A stretch of DNA of 64,000 nucleotides from Gordonia mangrovi. Lineage in GTDB: Bacteria > Actinomycetota > Actinomycetes > Mycobacteriales > Mycobacteriaceae. Positions 19,783 through 30,036 of this stretch are shown in pieces. The notes below the pieces were generated by a model. It was not told the DNA's origin, did not search any database, and saw only the letters and a program-made list of their open reading frames with translations. The position numbers and the translations under genes are program-made. Position 1 is the first letter of the stretch; every line of letters starts with the position of its first letter. The stretch is taken from contig NZ_CP102850.1 in the NCBI RefSeq assembly GCF_024734075.1, positions 4,092,001-4,156,000 of the forward strand, written 5' to 3'.

Positions 19783-21042
19783 TCATCCCTTCGTCGCGTT
19801 CGTCGGTTCCGCCGCCGGTGCATCCGCGGTGGTCACCTCGGCCATGGCGGACCCGTCGGCGACGCGGATACGTAGCTGCGCACCGGCCGGCATCTGCGCG
19901 GCGGTTCCCACCACATGCGCAGGGGCCACGTCGGTGCGCTGCACCACCGCATACCCGCGGGCCAGCGTCTGCGCCGGACCCAGGGTTGCCAGCCGCGCCG
20001 ACAGATGGTCACGGCGGCGGTCCTCGGCGTCCACCTGGCGGCGGATGTCGCGGCGGATGTCACGGCGCATCCGATCGATGCCCTCGGCATGCGCGTCGAG
20101 CATCGTCAGCGGGCGGGCGAGGACCGGACGAGCGCGCAACCCGTCCACCACATGTTCTTCGCGGCGCACCCAGTTGCGCAGCGCATGCGCGCTGCGGCGG
20201 CGCAGTTCGTCGATGCCGCCGAGTTCGGCGGCGACATCGGGCACCACTCGCTTGGCCGCATCGGTTGGCGTCGCCGCCCGCAGGTCGGCCACGAGGTCGA
20301 GCAGCGGGGTGTCCGGTTCGTGGCCGATGGCGCTGATCACCGGTGTCCGGCAGGCGGCCACCGCCCGCAACAGCGCCTCGTCGGAAAAGGGCAGCAGATC
20401 TTCGACGCTGCCGCCGCCGCGGGCGATGATGATGACCTCCACGTCCGGTTCGGCGTCGAGGTCGCCGAGATGCGACAGGATGCGGGGCACCGCCGTCGGT
20501 CCCTGTACGGGGGCGTCGCGGACCACGAAACGCGCCGCAGCCCACCGCTGCGCGGCCACGCTCATCACATCTCGCTGAGCGGCGCTGGCACGCCCGCTGA
20601 TCAGACCGATCGACCGCGGCAGGAACGGCAGTGGGCGTTTGAGGCGCGTGTCGAACAACCCCTCGGCCGCCAGCAACTGGCGCAGGCGTTCGATCCTCAG
20701 CAGCAGTTCACCGATGCCCACCGGGCGGATGTCGGTGACGCGCAACGAGACCGTGCCGCGCCCCGTGAAGTACGTCGGCCGACCCAGCATGACGACCCGA
20801 CTGCCCTCGGTGAGGGGAACCTCGGTGCGGTACAGGAGATCTGGGCTGCAGGTCACCGAGATCGAGATGTCTGCGGCAGGGTCGCGCAGCGTCAGGAAGG
20901 CGACCCGGGTGCCAGGACGACGGTTGATCTGGGTGACCTGGCCCTCCACCCAGATCTGCCCGAGTCGGTGAATCCAGTCGGCGATCTTGGTGTTGACGGT
21001 GCGGACCGGCCACGGGTTATCGGCCGAATTCGGGTCGGTCAC
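19783..21042 (-). CDS. xseA: Exodeoxyribonuclease VII large subunit
   Basis: XseA has 419 residues. The N-terminal OB fold (about 1-105, [25 protein letters not shown]) binds single-stranded DNA. The catalytic domain has the motifs [30 protein letters not shown] and [31 protein letters not shown] sequence. A coiled-coil C-terminal region follows. It is in an operon with xseB and begins with GTG 10 bp upstream of the lipid-droplet gene's stop side. Confidence 0.96.
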   Translation of the reverse strand: MTDPNSADNPWPVRTVNTKIADWIHRLGQIWVEGQVTQINRRPGTRVAFLTLRDPAADISISVTCSPDLLYRTEVPLTEGSRVVMLGRPTYFTGRGTVSLRVTDIRPVGIGELLLRIERLRQLLAAEGLFDTRLKRPLPFLPRSIGLISGRASAAQRDVMSVAAQRWAAARFVVRDAPVQGPTAVPRILSHLGDLDAEPDVEVIIIARGGGSVEDLLPFSDEALLRAVAACRTPVISAIGHEPDTPLLDLVADLRAATPTDAAKRVVPDVAAELGGIDELRRRSAHALRNWVRREEHVVDGLRARPVLARPLTMLDAHAEGIDRMRRDIRRDIRRQVDAEDRRRDHLSARLATLGPAQTLARGYAVVQRTDVAPAHVVGTAAQMPAGAQLRIRVADGSAMAEVTTADAPAAEPTNATKG

Positions 21043-21052
21043 AAGTCGGGCG

Positions 21053-21751
21053 TCACGTGGTCGGTTGCCGCTTGCTGTGCTGAGCGGCGATCCGGTTGTC
21101 GATCATCGTGACGAACGGGGCCCGCGACTTGGTGGCACGCTCATAGGTCGCCAGGGTCTGGAGTTCGTCGACGCCGACTCCACGCAGCTTGGCACGCAGC
21201 TGCGCCAGGGTCAGATTGTCGTACTCGAGGTATTCGACGATCTCCGGAACCTCTCCGGCGTCTGCCGCGCTGTCGGACGACTGCTCGCCGTCGCGACCCA
21301 CCAGCTCCTCTGGCGGGGCACTGTAGAGGGCGAAGCGACCGGTGGACGTGTCCGGCGAGGATGCCGGTCCGTCGTCGGCCGGATTTGTCGCGACCGGCGT
21401 CTTCATCGGCTGTGTGGCCGGCGCCGTACGGGCCGGTTTCTTCTTCGGCGGGGCGGCCTTGCTCTCGATGGGTGTGCGGTCGGCCTCGGCGTCGGCACCT
21501 GCGTCTTCGTCCTCGTCGAATCGTGCCCACTCCGGTTCCTCGACGGGACGATCGAAGATCGTCTCCAGGGCGAGGTCACCCTTGATCGCGAGTTCGGCGA
21601 TGTTCTGCTGCAGCCGCATGCCGGCCTGCACGGTCTGGCTCACCGCCGTCATCGGCAGGGTGATGACCAGCGTGGGTAGTTTCCGGGTCTCTTCGATCGC
21701 GGTGACGACGAGTCCGGCGGCGATGCGGGCCGGGTAGGGTGCGCGAACCAT
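21053..21751 (-). CDS. Lipid droplet-associated protein (Rv1109c / MLDS type)
   Basis: This protein has 232 residues. The N-terminal segment (about 1-60, [20 protein letters not shown] and the following amphipathic helix) resembles the lipid-binding part of the Rhodococcus lipid-droplet protein MLDS. Next comes an acidic/Lys/Pro/Ala-rich linker. The C-terminal 55 residues ([20 protein letters not shown], ending NRIAAQ) look like a SAP/Rho-N-type helix-extended-helix. The place between xseA and ispH matches M. tuberculosis Rv1109c. Proposed role: coating storage-lipid droplets, perhaps linking them to nucleic acid. Start ATG 21751 has no strong Shine-Dalgarno. Confidence 0.75.
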   Translation of the reverse strand: MVRAPYPARIAAGLVVTAIEETRKLPTLVITLPMTAVSQTVQAGMRLQQNIAELAIKGDLALETIFDRPVEEPEWARFDEDEDAGADAEADRTPIESKAAPPKKKPARTAPATQPMKTPVATNPADDGPASSPDTSTGRFALYSAPPEELVGRDGEQSSDSAADAGEVPEIVEYLEYDNLTLAQLRAKLRGVGVDELQTLATYERATKSRAPFVTMIDNRIAAQHSKRQPTT

Positions 21752-21870
21752 GCCCACACTCTGCCATTCCTGGTGGTACGGGTCCACCGGCGCGGTGGGC
21801 ACGCCCGGCGCGTCGAGCGGCCCGGGTCGGGGACCGAACCGACCGCTGCCGAACCCGTACCCTGGGAGGC

Positions 21871-22824
21871 ATGTCTGAACGCAAACGTGTCCTGCTGGCC
21901 GAACCGCGCGGCTATTGCGCCGGGGTGGACCGTGCCGTCGAGACCGTCGAGCGTGCGCTCGACAAGCATGGTGCACCGGTGTACGTGCGCAAGGAGATCG
22001 TGCACAACCGGCATGTGGTGGAGACCCTGAGTGAGCGCGGGGCGATCTTCGTCGGCGAGACCGACGAGGTGCCCGAGGGGGCGCTGGTGGTGTTCTCCGC
22101 GCACGGGGTGTCGCCGGAGGTCCATCGCAGTGCCGCCGAACGCAGCCTCAAGACGATCGACGCCACCTGTCCGTTGGTCACCAAGGTGCACCAGGAGGCC
22201 AAGCGGTTCGCGCGCGACGACTACGACATCCTGCTCATCGGGCACGAAGGCCATGAGGAGGTGGAGGGCACCGCAGGTGAGGCCCCCCAACATGTGCAGC
22301 TCGTCGACGGACCCGACAGCGTGGACGACGTGACGGTGCGCGACGAGTCGAAGATCGTGTGGTTGTCGCAGACCACGTTGTCGGTCGACGAGACGATGGA
22401 GACGGTCAACCGGCTGCGCCAGAAGTTCCCGCTGCTCAACGACCCGCCCAGCGACGACATCTGCTACGCGACGCAGAACCGTCAGGTCGCGGTGAAGGCG
22501 ATGGCGCCGCGCTGCGACCTGGTCATCGTCGTCGGCTCGAAGAACTCGTCGAACTCGGTGCGGCTGGTCGAGGTGGCGCTGCAGGCCGGGGCGAGCGCCG
22601 CGCACCTCGTCGACTACGCCCGGGATATCGACCTCGACTGGCTCGAGGGCGTGGACACCGTGGGAATCACGTCGGGCGCCTCGGTGCCCGAGGTGTTGGT
22701 GCGCGGTGTGGTCGACCTGCTGGCCGAGCACGGTTTCGACAGTGTGGAGTCGGTGACGACCGCCAACGAGACGGTCACCTTCGCATTGCCGCGCGAGCTG
22801 CGGCCCGCACGGACCGCGCGGTAG
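21871..22824 (+). CDS. ispH: 4-hydroxy-3-methylbut-2-enyl diphosphate reductase
   Basis: IspH (LytB) performs the last step of the MEP isoprenoid pathway, making IPP and DMAPP, using a 4Fe-4S cluster. The protein has 317 residues. Cluster cysteines are in [23 protein letters not shown] and [11 protein letters not shown]. The conserved histidines and [12 protein letters not shown] are present. GGGAGG precedes the ATG at 5-nt spacing or less. In M. tuberculosis the gene (lytB2, Rv1110) also follows the Rv1109c homologue. This gene ends the first conserved block. Confidence 0.97.
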   Translation: MSERKRVLLAEPRGYCAGVDRAVETVERALDKHGAPVYVRKEIVHNRHVVETLSERGAIFVGETDEVPEGALVVFSAHGVSPEVHRSAAERSLKTIDATCPLVTKVHQEAKRFARDDYDILLIGHEGHEEVEGTAGEAPQHVQLVDGPDSVDDVTVRDESKIVWLSQTTLSVDETMETVNRLRQKFPLLNDPPSDDICYATQNRQVAVKAMAPRCDLVIVVGSKNSSNSVRLVEVALQAGASAAHLVDYARDIDLDWLEGVDTVGITSGASVPEVLVRGVVDLLAEHGFDSVESVTTANETVTFALPRELRPARTAR

Positions 22825-22857
22825 GCCGCACCTGCCTGTTCAGTACTCGTCGGGATG

Positions 22858-24297
22858 TCAGAACTCGTCGGGGTCGAGTCGTTTCACCCGGCGATGGGGT
22901 AGGGCGATGGCCAGCACCGCCGCGATGAGTGCGGCCGACAACCCGGAGCCGATCAGCGCCACGTTGCGCGCGGTGTGATCCGGTGCGGCCTCGGGTGCCG
23001 GGGCGGCGATCTCCTTCGACTCGGTGGCGTTCGGCATGTCCTGCGGAATCTGATTCGTCAACGCCGCGACCGGGTCGATGACCCCGTAGCCGATCGCGGT
23101 GTCGTGGCCGGTCCCGGGGCCGTGCGCGGTGCGCACGATGCGCTGCATGACCTCCTTCGCGTCGAGTTCGGGGTATCGGGCCCGCACCAACGCCACGGTG
23201 CCCGCGACGTAGGGAGTGGCGAAGCTGGTCCCACCGACCGGCACCGGCCCGTCCTGGCCTTGCTGTGCGTCCACCAGTTTCGCGGAGCCACGCGTGCTGT
23301 CGAGACTGACGATGTCGGTGCCGGGGGCGGCCACCGACACCCACGGACCGTGCAGACTGAAGCCACTGGGGGCACCGGTGCCGGCGTCCACCGATCCGAC
23401 AGCCAGCACGTACGGGGTGAACCACGCCGGACTGGCGACCGTGGACACCGATCCCCACCCACCGTTGCCGCCCGGTGTCGGTTCCGCATTCTGCTGTTGG
23501 CAACCGGAGTTCTGGGACAGGTTGCCGGCCGCGACGACCACCACCACGTCGCGGTCGTAGGCATACTTGACCGCCGCACCCAGGGATGCGTCGTTGAGCC
23601 GGGTACCTGCCGAGGCGCAGGCGACCTCGGAGATGTTGATCACCGTCGCGCCGAGGTCGACGGCGCGGACCACGGCGCTGGCCAGGGTGCGCACCGACCC
23701 GTACCCGGAGCCGACGGTGGGGTCCGCATCGTCGGCGCTGCGGCGGTCCTTGGCCGAGTAGGCGCCACTGGACTGTCGGATCGAGATGAGCGATGCCTCC
23801 GGGGCCACACCGGCGAAGGCGTCGCGACTGCTCGGCTTCGCCGCGATGATTCCGGCGACCAGGGTGCCGTGGGCGTCGCAGTCGACCAGACCGGTGCCCG
23901 ACGACACGTAGTCGCCACCACCCTGTACCCGCCCCAGCCGGGGATGCGGGGTCACGCCGGTGTCGATCACCGCCACCTTCTGGCCTTTGCCGCGACTGAA
24001 CCGCCACGCCTCCGGCAGGTTCATCATCTTCTGTGCTGCGGTGGGTTTGGAGATGTCGTGGGCGCCGGTCGCCAGGGGTTTGGCGCACAGCGTGCGTTGT
24101 TCGGTCGGCTCCGGCGGGGCGACCGGTGCCGAACGCACCAGCGCCGAGGGATCGACCGTCGGTGGGGTGATCGCCCCCGCGGGGGCACCCGAGAGGGTGA
24201 GGGTGAGGGCGGCGGTGGAGGCCAACGCTCCGGCGATCGAGGTGTACCGGTGTCGAATCCGAGGACCGCGAGACGTGTGCCGCGTCCGACCGCGCAC
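22858..24297 (-). CDS. mycP4: Mycosin-type subtilisin-like serine protease of ESX-4
   Basis: This protein has 479 residues. It starts at GTG 24297, one base past the eccD4 stop, and has a signal peptide (about 18-43). The S8 catalytic triad is Asp in AVIDTGVTPHP, His in CDAHGTLVAG and Ser in GGTSFATPYVAG; the oxyanion Asn lies in VVAAGN. A C-terminal membrane helix (about 446-466) ends in a short basic tail (PHRRVKRLDPDEF). Mycosins anchor on the outer side of the ESX membrane complex and stabilise it. Orientation matches M. tuberculosis mycP4 (Rv3449) beside eccD4. Confidence 0.93.
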   Translation of the reverse strand: MRGRTRHTSRGPRIRHRYTSIAGALASTAALTLTLSGAPAGAITPPTVDPSALVRSAPVAPPEPTEQRTLCAKPLATGAHDISKPTAAQKMMNLPEAWRFSRGKGQKVAVIDTGVTPHPRLGRVQGGGDYVSSGTGLVDCDAHGTLVAGIIAAKPSSRDAFAGVAPEASLISIRQSSGAYSAKDRRSADDADPTVGSGYGSVRTLASAVVRAVDLGATVINISEVACASAGTRLNDASLGAAVKYAYDRDVVVVVAAGNLSQNSGCQQQNAEPTPGGNGGWGSVSTVASPAWFTPYVLAVGSVDAGTGAPSGFSLHGPWVSVAAPGTDIVSLDSTRGSAKLVDAQQGQDGPVPVGGTSFATPYVAGTVALVRARYPELDAKEVMQRIVRTAHGPGTGHDTAIGYGVIDPVAALTNQIPQDMPNATESKEIAAPAPEAAPDHTARNVALIGSGLSAALIAAVLAIALPHRRVKRLDPDEF

Positions 24298-24298
24298 G

Positions 24299-25837
24299 TC
24301 AGATCTCCCGGACGATCCGGTACAGATCGAGAATCCACAGCAGCAGCGGCACGATGACCGCGACGAGCAGGTACTCGACGATCTCGGCGGTCCGTCGCAT
24401 GACCGGCGAGAACTCCTGGGTCGGTGCCACCACACCGAGTACCAACGCCGCGACCGCGATGACCATCGCGATGACGAACGCGATGATCGGCCAGTTGCCC
24501 GCGCCGAACGCCAGGCCGGTGGCCAGTCCGAGCAGCGAGAGTGATCCGGCGCCGATCAGGAAGGCGGCCTGGCCCAGATCGCTGTGCGAGCGGCCGCGGA
24601 GGCACAGGACCACGGCGACGATGGCGGCATAGGCCGCCGATTTCGGGGCGAATCCGGCCAGCGGGGCGGCGGCGAGGAACGCCGACACCGCGGTGATGAG
24701 CGATGTCCCGGCCACGATGCCGGTGAGGTAGGCATTGGCCACGAACGACCGCCGCTCCAGTGCGTCGGCCTTGGGCAACGCCATGGCACCGATCGCGCCG
24801 ATACCTTCGATCGCCGGTTTCGGTTCGACATCCTCGACGTCGATCGGCGCGCCCGCGGTCGGCACCGGAGGCAGCGGCAGCTTGGCCAACACGATGGTCG
24901 CGCGCGGCGCCAAGGCCACCAGGAGCAGCCCGACGGCGGCGACCACGGCGGCGACGTCACTGATCTCGGCGTCGAGGAGCAGCGCGGCGGTGCATCCGCC
25001 GCCGGCCAGCAGCGCTGCGGTGGTGATCGCGCTGTGCACGGCGGCGCCGACCGCGGTGAGTCGATAGGAGATGACCGTCGCGACCAACGTCAGCGCGCAG
25101 CCGAGCGTCAGATGCGCGGCACCGAAGCCGCCCGGCGTCACCAGCATGCCGGTGACGAAGACGAGGGGAGTGGCCGATGCGACGAGCACCGTGGCGCTGA
25201 GCTCGTCACGGTAGTACCGCGCGACGATGGTGCCCGCGGTGATCAGTCCGATCGCGCCCAGCGCACCGAGAGCCGCCACCCACACCGCGCCACTGGTGGA
25301 TCGGTAGGCACCGAGTGCGACGGCAGCCGCGATCGCGGCGAGCACGGCGACCGCATAGCCCGCGACCCGGGCAGAGGTCGCCGACCAACTGGCGAAACGA
25401 GATTCATTCAAACGAGCGACAGCGTCGACGACGTCGTCGAACAGCGCGGGGGCCTCGCCGGTCCGGGTGGAACGAAGAACCAGCAGGTCACCGTCGCGCA
25501 CACCGGACTCCGAGAGCGAGCGGTTCGGGGCGATCGGTTCCTGACCGACCAATGCCAGGGTCCACCGCTGCTGACGGTCATGGGGACGGTCGTCACCGCC
25601 GTCGGGATCGTCGGGGTCCCGCCGCGCCGGATTGCGCGACTCGATCTGCGCAATGAGGTCGGGGATGAGTCCCGCGATCGGCATCGCCGCAGGTAAAGCC
25701 ACATCCAGCTGGGTGTTGCCGCCGAGGATCGACACCCGGACCAGCTCCGGTTCGATACCTGAATCGCTGCGTCCGCCTCCGGTCGGCCCGAAGCTCGGCG
25801 CGTGCGACATCCTCGTGTGCGCATCCAGAGTCGACAT
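24299..25837 (-). CDS. eccD4: ESX-4 secretion membrane protein EccD
   Basis: This protein has 512 residues. The N-terminal ubiquitin-like (YukD) domain occupies about residues 25-125 (LVRVSILGGNTQLDVALP...DGDLLVLRS). About eleven hydrophobic segments follow from about residue 150 to the end, the EccD membrane domain. ATG 25837 has an AGGA Shine-Dalgarno at 8-nt spacing. It is divergent from eccC4, with 119 bp between the two starts serving as a shared promoter region. EccD lines the pore area of type VII secretion complexes. Confidence 0.92.
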   Translation of the reverse strand: MSTLDAHTRMSHAPSFGPTGGGRSDSGIEPELVRVSILGGNTQLDVALPAAMPIAGLIPDLIAQIESRNPARRDPDDPDGGDDRPHDRQQRWTLALVGQEPIAPNRSLSESGVRDGDLLVLRSTRTGEAPALFDDVVDAVARLNESRFASWSATSARVAGYAVAVLAAIAAAVALGAYRSTSGAVWVAALGALGAIGLITAGTIVARYYRDELSATVLVASATPLVFVTGMLVTPGGFGAAHLTLGCALTLVATVISYRLTAVGAAVHSAITTAALLAGGGCTAALLLDAEISDVAAVVAAVGLLLVALAPRATIVLAKLPLPPVPTAGAPIDVEDVEPKPAIEGIGAIGAMALPKADALERRSFVANAYLTGIVAGTSLITAVSAFLAAAPLAGFAPKSAAYAAIVAVVLCLRGRSHSDLGQAAFLIGAGSLSLLGLATGLAFGAGNWPIIAFVIAMVIAVAALVLGVVAPTQEFSPVMRRTAEIVEYLLVAVIVPLLLWILDLYRIVREI

Positions 25838-25956
25838 CTGGTGGATCCTCCCCGCCCTGTTCGCAGTTACCATTGCGAACCGCGTCAATTGTGTACCAGT
25901 GGCACCCGGGTGGACGAACTCGGGCAGCCGGATCGGGGTCGGGGGGAGATCGCGTG

Positions 25957-28900
25957 GTGACGACTACGGAGGGGTTCGTCCGCCGCCCGCGGATCACCCC
26001 GCCGCGGATGCCCGGTGGCGAGCTCAACCTGCAACCGCCGCCGGATGTGCCACGGGTGGTGCCGGGCAACATGCTGCTCAAGCTGCTGCCGGTGGTCATG
26101 GTGGTCGCGGTCGTCGGGATGATCGCGCTGATGTTCGTCACCGGCGGGCGCAACATCCTGACCAACCCGCTGTTCATGATGTTCCCGCTGATGATGCTGA
26201 TGTCGATGTTCGGCATGTTCGCCGCCGGCGGGCGCGGTGGCGGCAAACGGGCCGCCGAGCTGAACGAGGAGCGCAAGGACTACTTCCGCTACCTCGGTCA
26301 GACCCGGCAGCAGGTGCTCGAGACGGTGGCCGCCCAACGGGCCGCGGCGACCTGGAGTCACCCCGACCCGACCGCACTGCTCGACGTGATCGGCACCCGG
26401 CGGATGTGGGAACGACGCCCCACCGACAGCGACTTCGCACGCGCCCGGATCGGCCTCGGCACGCAGCGGCTCGCCACCCGGTTGATGCCGCCGGAGACCG
26501 GCCCGCTCGAGGACATCGAACCGGTGTCGATGGTGGCGCTGCGGCGTTTCTCGCGGACCTACTCGTCGGTGCATCGACTGCCGACGACCGTGTCGCTGCG
26601 CGGATTCCCGGCCGTCAACATCGAGGGCGCGCGACAGGAGACGCGGGACCTCGTGCGCGCGATGATCGTGGAGCTGTGCGCATTCCACGGTCCCGATCAC
26701 CTGCAGGTCGCGATCATCACCGGTGACCCGGCCGGCGAGGCCTGGGACTGGGCGAAATGGCTGCCCCACGTGGGTCATCCCACTCTCCGCGACGGGGTGG
26801 GTGCGATGCGGATGATCTATCCGACGCTCGCCGACTTCGAGAACTCGATGGCCACCGACCTGCTCGAACGCGGCCGGTTCAGCCGTTCGGCACCCCCGAC
26901 CCCCGGACGCGCACATCTCGTGGTGGTGCTCGACGACGGCCACGTCGCCGGCGACGAGCGATTGATCAACGACGCCGGGATGGAGGGCGTCACCGTGCTC
27001 GATCTCACCGCACCACCGGACGGGCTGGCCGCCCGACGGGGGCTGCAGTTGGTGGTCCGCAACCGGAAGGTCTGCGCGCGCAGTGCAGCCGGCGTCGAGG
27101 AGATCGCCGACATGGACTCGCTGACCATCCCCGAGGCCGAGACCCTGGCGCGTCGGATGGCGCGGTACCGGCTGGCGACGGCCGCGGCATTGGCCAACCT
27201 GGAGAGCGAGGCCACCTCGAGCGATCCCGGGTTGCCCGCACTGATCGGCATCCACGACGCCACCCGCTTCGATCCGGCCGTCGGCTGGCGGGGCCGGACC
27301 GGCCGTGACCGGCTGCGGGTGCCGATCGGCATCACGCCCGACGGCGTGCCGGTGGATCTCGACATCAAGGAGAGCGCGCACGGCGGCATGGGCCCGCACG
27401 GACTCTGTATCGGTGCCACCGGCTCCGGCAAATCCGAGTTCCTGCGCACCCTGGTGTTGGCGATGCTGGCCACCCACTCGCCATCCGAGTTGAACTTCGT
27501 GCTCGTCGACTTCAAGGGCGGCGCAACGTTCCTGGGTCTCGAGTCGGCACCGCACGTCGCGGCCATCATCACCAACCTCGAACAGGAACTGTCGATGGTG
27601 GACCGCATGAAGGACGCGCTGTCGGGGGAGATGAACCGGCGCCAGGAACTGCTGCGGTCGGCGGGCAATTTCGCCAACGTGAGTGAGTACGAGCGTGCCC
27701 GCGCGTCGGGGGTGCGGCTCGAACCGCTGCCCGCATTGTTCATCGTCGTCGACGAGTTCTCCGAACTGCTCGCACAGAAGCCGGATTTCGCCGAACTCTT
27801 CGTCGCCATCGGCCGGTTGGGGCGGTCGCTGCACATCCACCTGCTGCTCGCCTCGCAGCGTCTCGAGGAGGGCAAGCTGCGCGGCCTGGACAGTCACCTG
27901 TCGTACCGCATCGGACTGAAGACCTTCTCCGCCAACGAATCCCGTTCTGTGCTGGGTGTTCCGGACGCCTATCACCTGCCGAGTGTGCCGGGATCGGCCT
28001 ATCTCAAATGCGATTCGGCCGAGCCGGTGCGGTTCAACACGTCGTATGTCTCCGGTCCCTACCATCCGCCGCCGGCCGCCGACGGCGTCATCGACGACGG
28101 ACCGGTGTACACCGGTCCGCGGGGTCGGATGAAGGTCTTCACCGCGCTACCGGTTCCGCTCGACGACGGCGCCACCAGCGCCTCGGTCCTGGATCAGGCG
28201 CAGGCGCTGCTGGACGAGGAACCGCCGAAGGAATCCGAGACCCCGTCCTACGATGACCCGGCGGCCGCTTCCGTGCCGACCCTGCTGGACACGCTGGTCG
28301 GTCGGATGGTCGGGCACGGTCCGCCGGCCCACGAGGTGTGGCTCCCGCCGCTCGAGGCGTCGCCGACGGTCGATCAGCTCGTCGGGCGTCGGGACTGGTC
28401 GACACCGGGGGGAATCGGCAACCTGCGGCTCGCGGTGGGCCACGTCGACCGGCCCTACGATCAGCGCCGCGATGTGCAGGTCCTCGATCTGTCCGGTGCG
28501 GCGGGCAACGTCGCGGTGGTCGGCGGACCGCAGTCGGGCAAGTCGACCGCGGTGCGCACCATCATCATGTCCGCCGCCGTCACCCACACCCCCGAGCAGG
28601 TGCAGTTCTACTGTCTGGACTTCGGCGGCGGCGCCCTGTCGACCATCGCGGGTCTGCCGCACGTGGGTTCGGTGGCCTCGCGCGGTGACATGGATGCGGT
28701 GCGCCGCACGGTCGCCGAGGTCGCGGCCATCGTCCGCAACCGGGAGTTGCTGTTCTCCCGGCTCGGGATCGAGTCGATGCGCGACTATCGCGCACGCCGC
28801 CAGGAGTGGTTCGCCGGGGGAGGCACGGATGGTCCGCTGGCCGCCGACCGCCACGGTGATGTGTTTCTGGTCATCGACGGTATCGGCGTGCTGCGCAATG

Positions 28901-30030
28901 AGCTCGACTTCCTGGAGGAGCAGGTCACCGCGATCGTGCAGCAGGGCCTGTCCTACGGTGTGCACGTCATCGTGACTGCGGCCCGATGGGCCGAGGTGCG
29001 CCCGGCGATCAAGGATCTGATGGGCAGCCGCGTCGAGCTCAAACTCGGCGATGCGATGGATTCGGAGATGGGCCGTCGCGCCGCTGCGCTCGTGCCGCAC
29101 AACCGGCCCGGGCGCGGTCTGACGCCCGACGAGCTGCACATGTTGATCGCGTTGCCGCGGCTCGACGGGGTGAGCGTCGCCGAGTCGTTGCCCGCGGGTG
29201 TGCAGAGCGCGGTCGACAAGCTCGCCGCGGCCTACCGCGGTCGGGAGGCGATGGCCGTGCGCAAGCTCGGTGCCGAGATCGCGCAACGCGACGTCGACGC
29301 ACTGGTGGCGGGCGCAGGTATCGGACTGACCCCCAATCAGGTCGCGGTGGGCGTGGGTGAACTGGAGCTGGCGCCGGTGGTCCTGGATTTCACCGCGCAA
29401 CCGCACTTCATGGTGTTCGCGGACGTGGAGCACGGCAAGACGACCTTGCTGCGCAACATCGTCGGCGGGCTGGTGCGCAACGCGACCCCGGACGAGGTCA
29501 AGATCGTGTTCGTCGACTACCGCCGCACCATGCTCGGCATCATCGACAGCGACCACCTCGGCGGTTACGCGAGTTCGGCCACCAAGGCCGGTCCGATGAT
29601 GACCCAGCTGGCGGAGATCCTGACCGCGCGGCTCCCACCCGAGGACGTCACACCGCAACAGTTGCGGGACCGCTCGTACTACACGGGAGCCGACGTCTAC
29701 CTCGTCATCGACGACTACGACATGGTCGCCACGGCGTCGGGCAACCCGCTGTTCCCGATCGTCGAGCTCGCCGCGCACGCGCGCGACATCGGCTTCCACA
29801 TCATCCTCGCGCGGCGCTCCGGTGGCGTGGGACGGGCGATGTTCGATCCACTGATCGGACGGCTGAAGGATCTGTCCTGCGACATGCTGCTCATGAGCGG
29901 CGATCGAGACGAGGGCTACATCACCGGCCGGGTGCGGATGCAGCAGCTCATCCCCGGACGTGGCGAACTCATCTCCCGCACTCGCCCACAGGAGATGATC
30001 CAGGTCGGCTACGTCGAACCCCAGGAGTGA
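25957..30030 (+). CDS. eccC4: ESX-4 secretion ATPase EccC (FtsK/SpoIIIE family)
   Basis: EccC is the motor of the type VII system. It has 1357 residues. Two membrane helices lie near the N-terminus (about 42-60 and 68-88), then a DUF/stalk region, then three FtsK-like ATPase domains. Walker A is IGATGSGKSEFL in domain 1 (about 490) and VGGPQSGKSTAV in domain 2 (about 855). In domain 3 it is FADVEHGKTTLL (about 1155), with Ala where the first Gly is expected. Walker B-type segments are FIVVDEFSELL, FLVIDGIGVLR and YLVIDDYDMVA. The N-terminus TTTEGFVRRPRITPPRMPGG is typical of EccC4. GTG 25957 (or 25954) follows a GGGGGGAG Shine-Dalgarno. Confidence 0.95.
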   Translation: MTTTEGFVRRPRITPPRMPGGELNLQPPPDVPRVVPGNMLLKLLPVVMVVAVVGMIALMFVTGGRNILTNPLFMMFPLMMLMSMFGMFAAGGRGGGKRAAELNEERKDYFRYLGQTRQQVLETVAAQRAAATWSHPDPTALLDVIGTRRMWERRPTDSDFARARIGLGTQRLATRLMPPETGPLEDIEPVSMVALRRFSRTYSSVHRLPTTVSLRGFPAVNIEGARQETRDLVRAMIVELCAFHGPDHLQVAIITGDPAGEAWDWAKWLPHVGHPTLRDGVGAMRMIYPTLADFENSMATDLLERGRFSRSAPPTPGRAHLVVVLDDGHVAGDERLINDAGMEGVTVLDLTAPPDGLAARRGLQLVVRNRKVCARSAAGVEEIADMDSLTIPEAETLARRMARYRLATAAALANLESEATSSDPGLPALIGIHDATRFDPAVGWRGRTGRDRLRVPIGITPDGVPVDLDIKESAHGGMGPHGLCIGATGSGKSEFLRTLVLAMLATHSPSELNFVLVDFKGGATFLGLESAPHVAAIITNLEQELSMVDRMKDALSGEMNRRQELLRSAGNFANVSEYERARASGVRLEPLPALFIVVDEFSELLAQKPDFAELFVAIGRLGRSLHIHLLLASQRLEEGKLRGLDSHLSYRIGLKTFSANESRSVLGVPDAYHLPSVPGSAYLKCDSAEPVRFNTSYVSGPYHPPPAADGVIDDGPVYTGPRGRMKVFTALPVPLDDGATSASVLDQAQALLDEEPPKESETPSYDDPAAASVPTLLDTLVGRMVGHGPPAHEVWLPPLEASPTVDQLVGRRDWSTPGGIGNLRLAVGHVDRPYDQRRDVQVLDLSGAAGNVAVVGGPQSGKSTAVRTIIMSAAVTHTPEQVQFYCLDFGGGALSTIAGLPHVGSVASRGDMDAVRRTVAEVAAIVRNRELLFSRLGIESMRDYRARRQEWFAGGGTDGPLAADRHGDVFLVIDGIGVLRNELDFLEEQVTAIVQQGLSYGVHVIVTAARWAEVRPAIKDLMGSRVELKLGDAMDSEMGRRAAALVPHNRPGRGLTPDELHMLIALPRLDGVSVAESLPAGVQSAVDKLAAAYRGREAMAVRKLGAEIAQRDVDALVAGAGIGLTPNQVAVGVGELELAPVVLDFTAQPHFMVFADVEHGKTTLLRNIVGGLVRNATPDEVKIVFVDYRRTMLGIIDSDHLGGYASSATKAGPMMTQLAEILTARLPPEDVTPQQLRDRSYYTGADVYLVIDDYDMVATASGNPLFPIVELAAHARDIGFHIILARRSGGVGRAMFDPLIGRLKDLSCDMLLMSGDRDEGYITGRVRMQQLIPGRGELISRTRPQEMIQVGYVEPQE

Positions 30031-30036
30031 CGTCTC

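Noticed and set aside
25885..28065. A 726-codon minus-strand open frame opposite the 5' half of eccC4
   Set aside because: Same shadow effect. Its composition and lack of motifs argue against coding.
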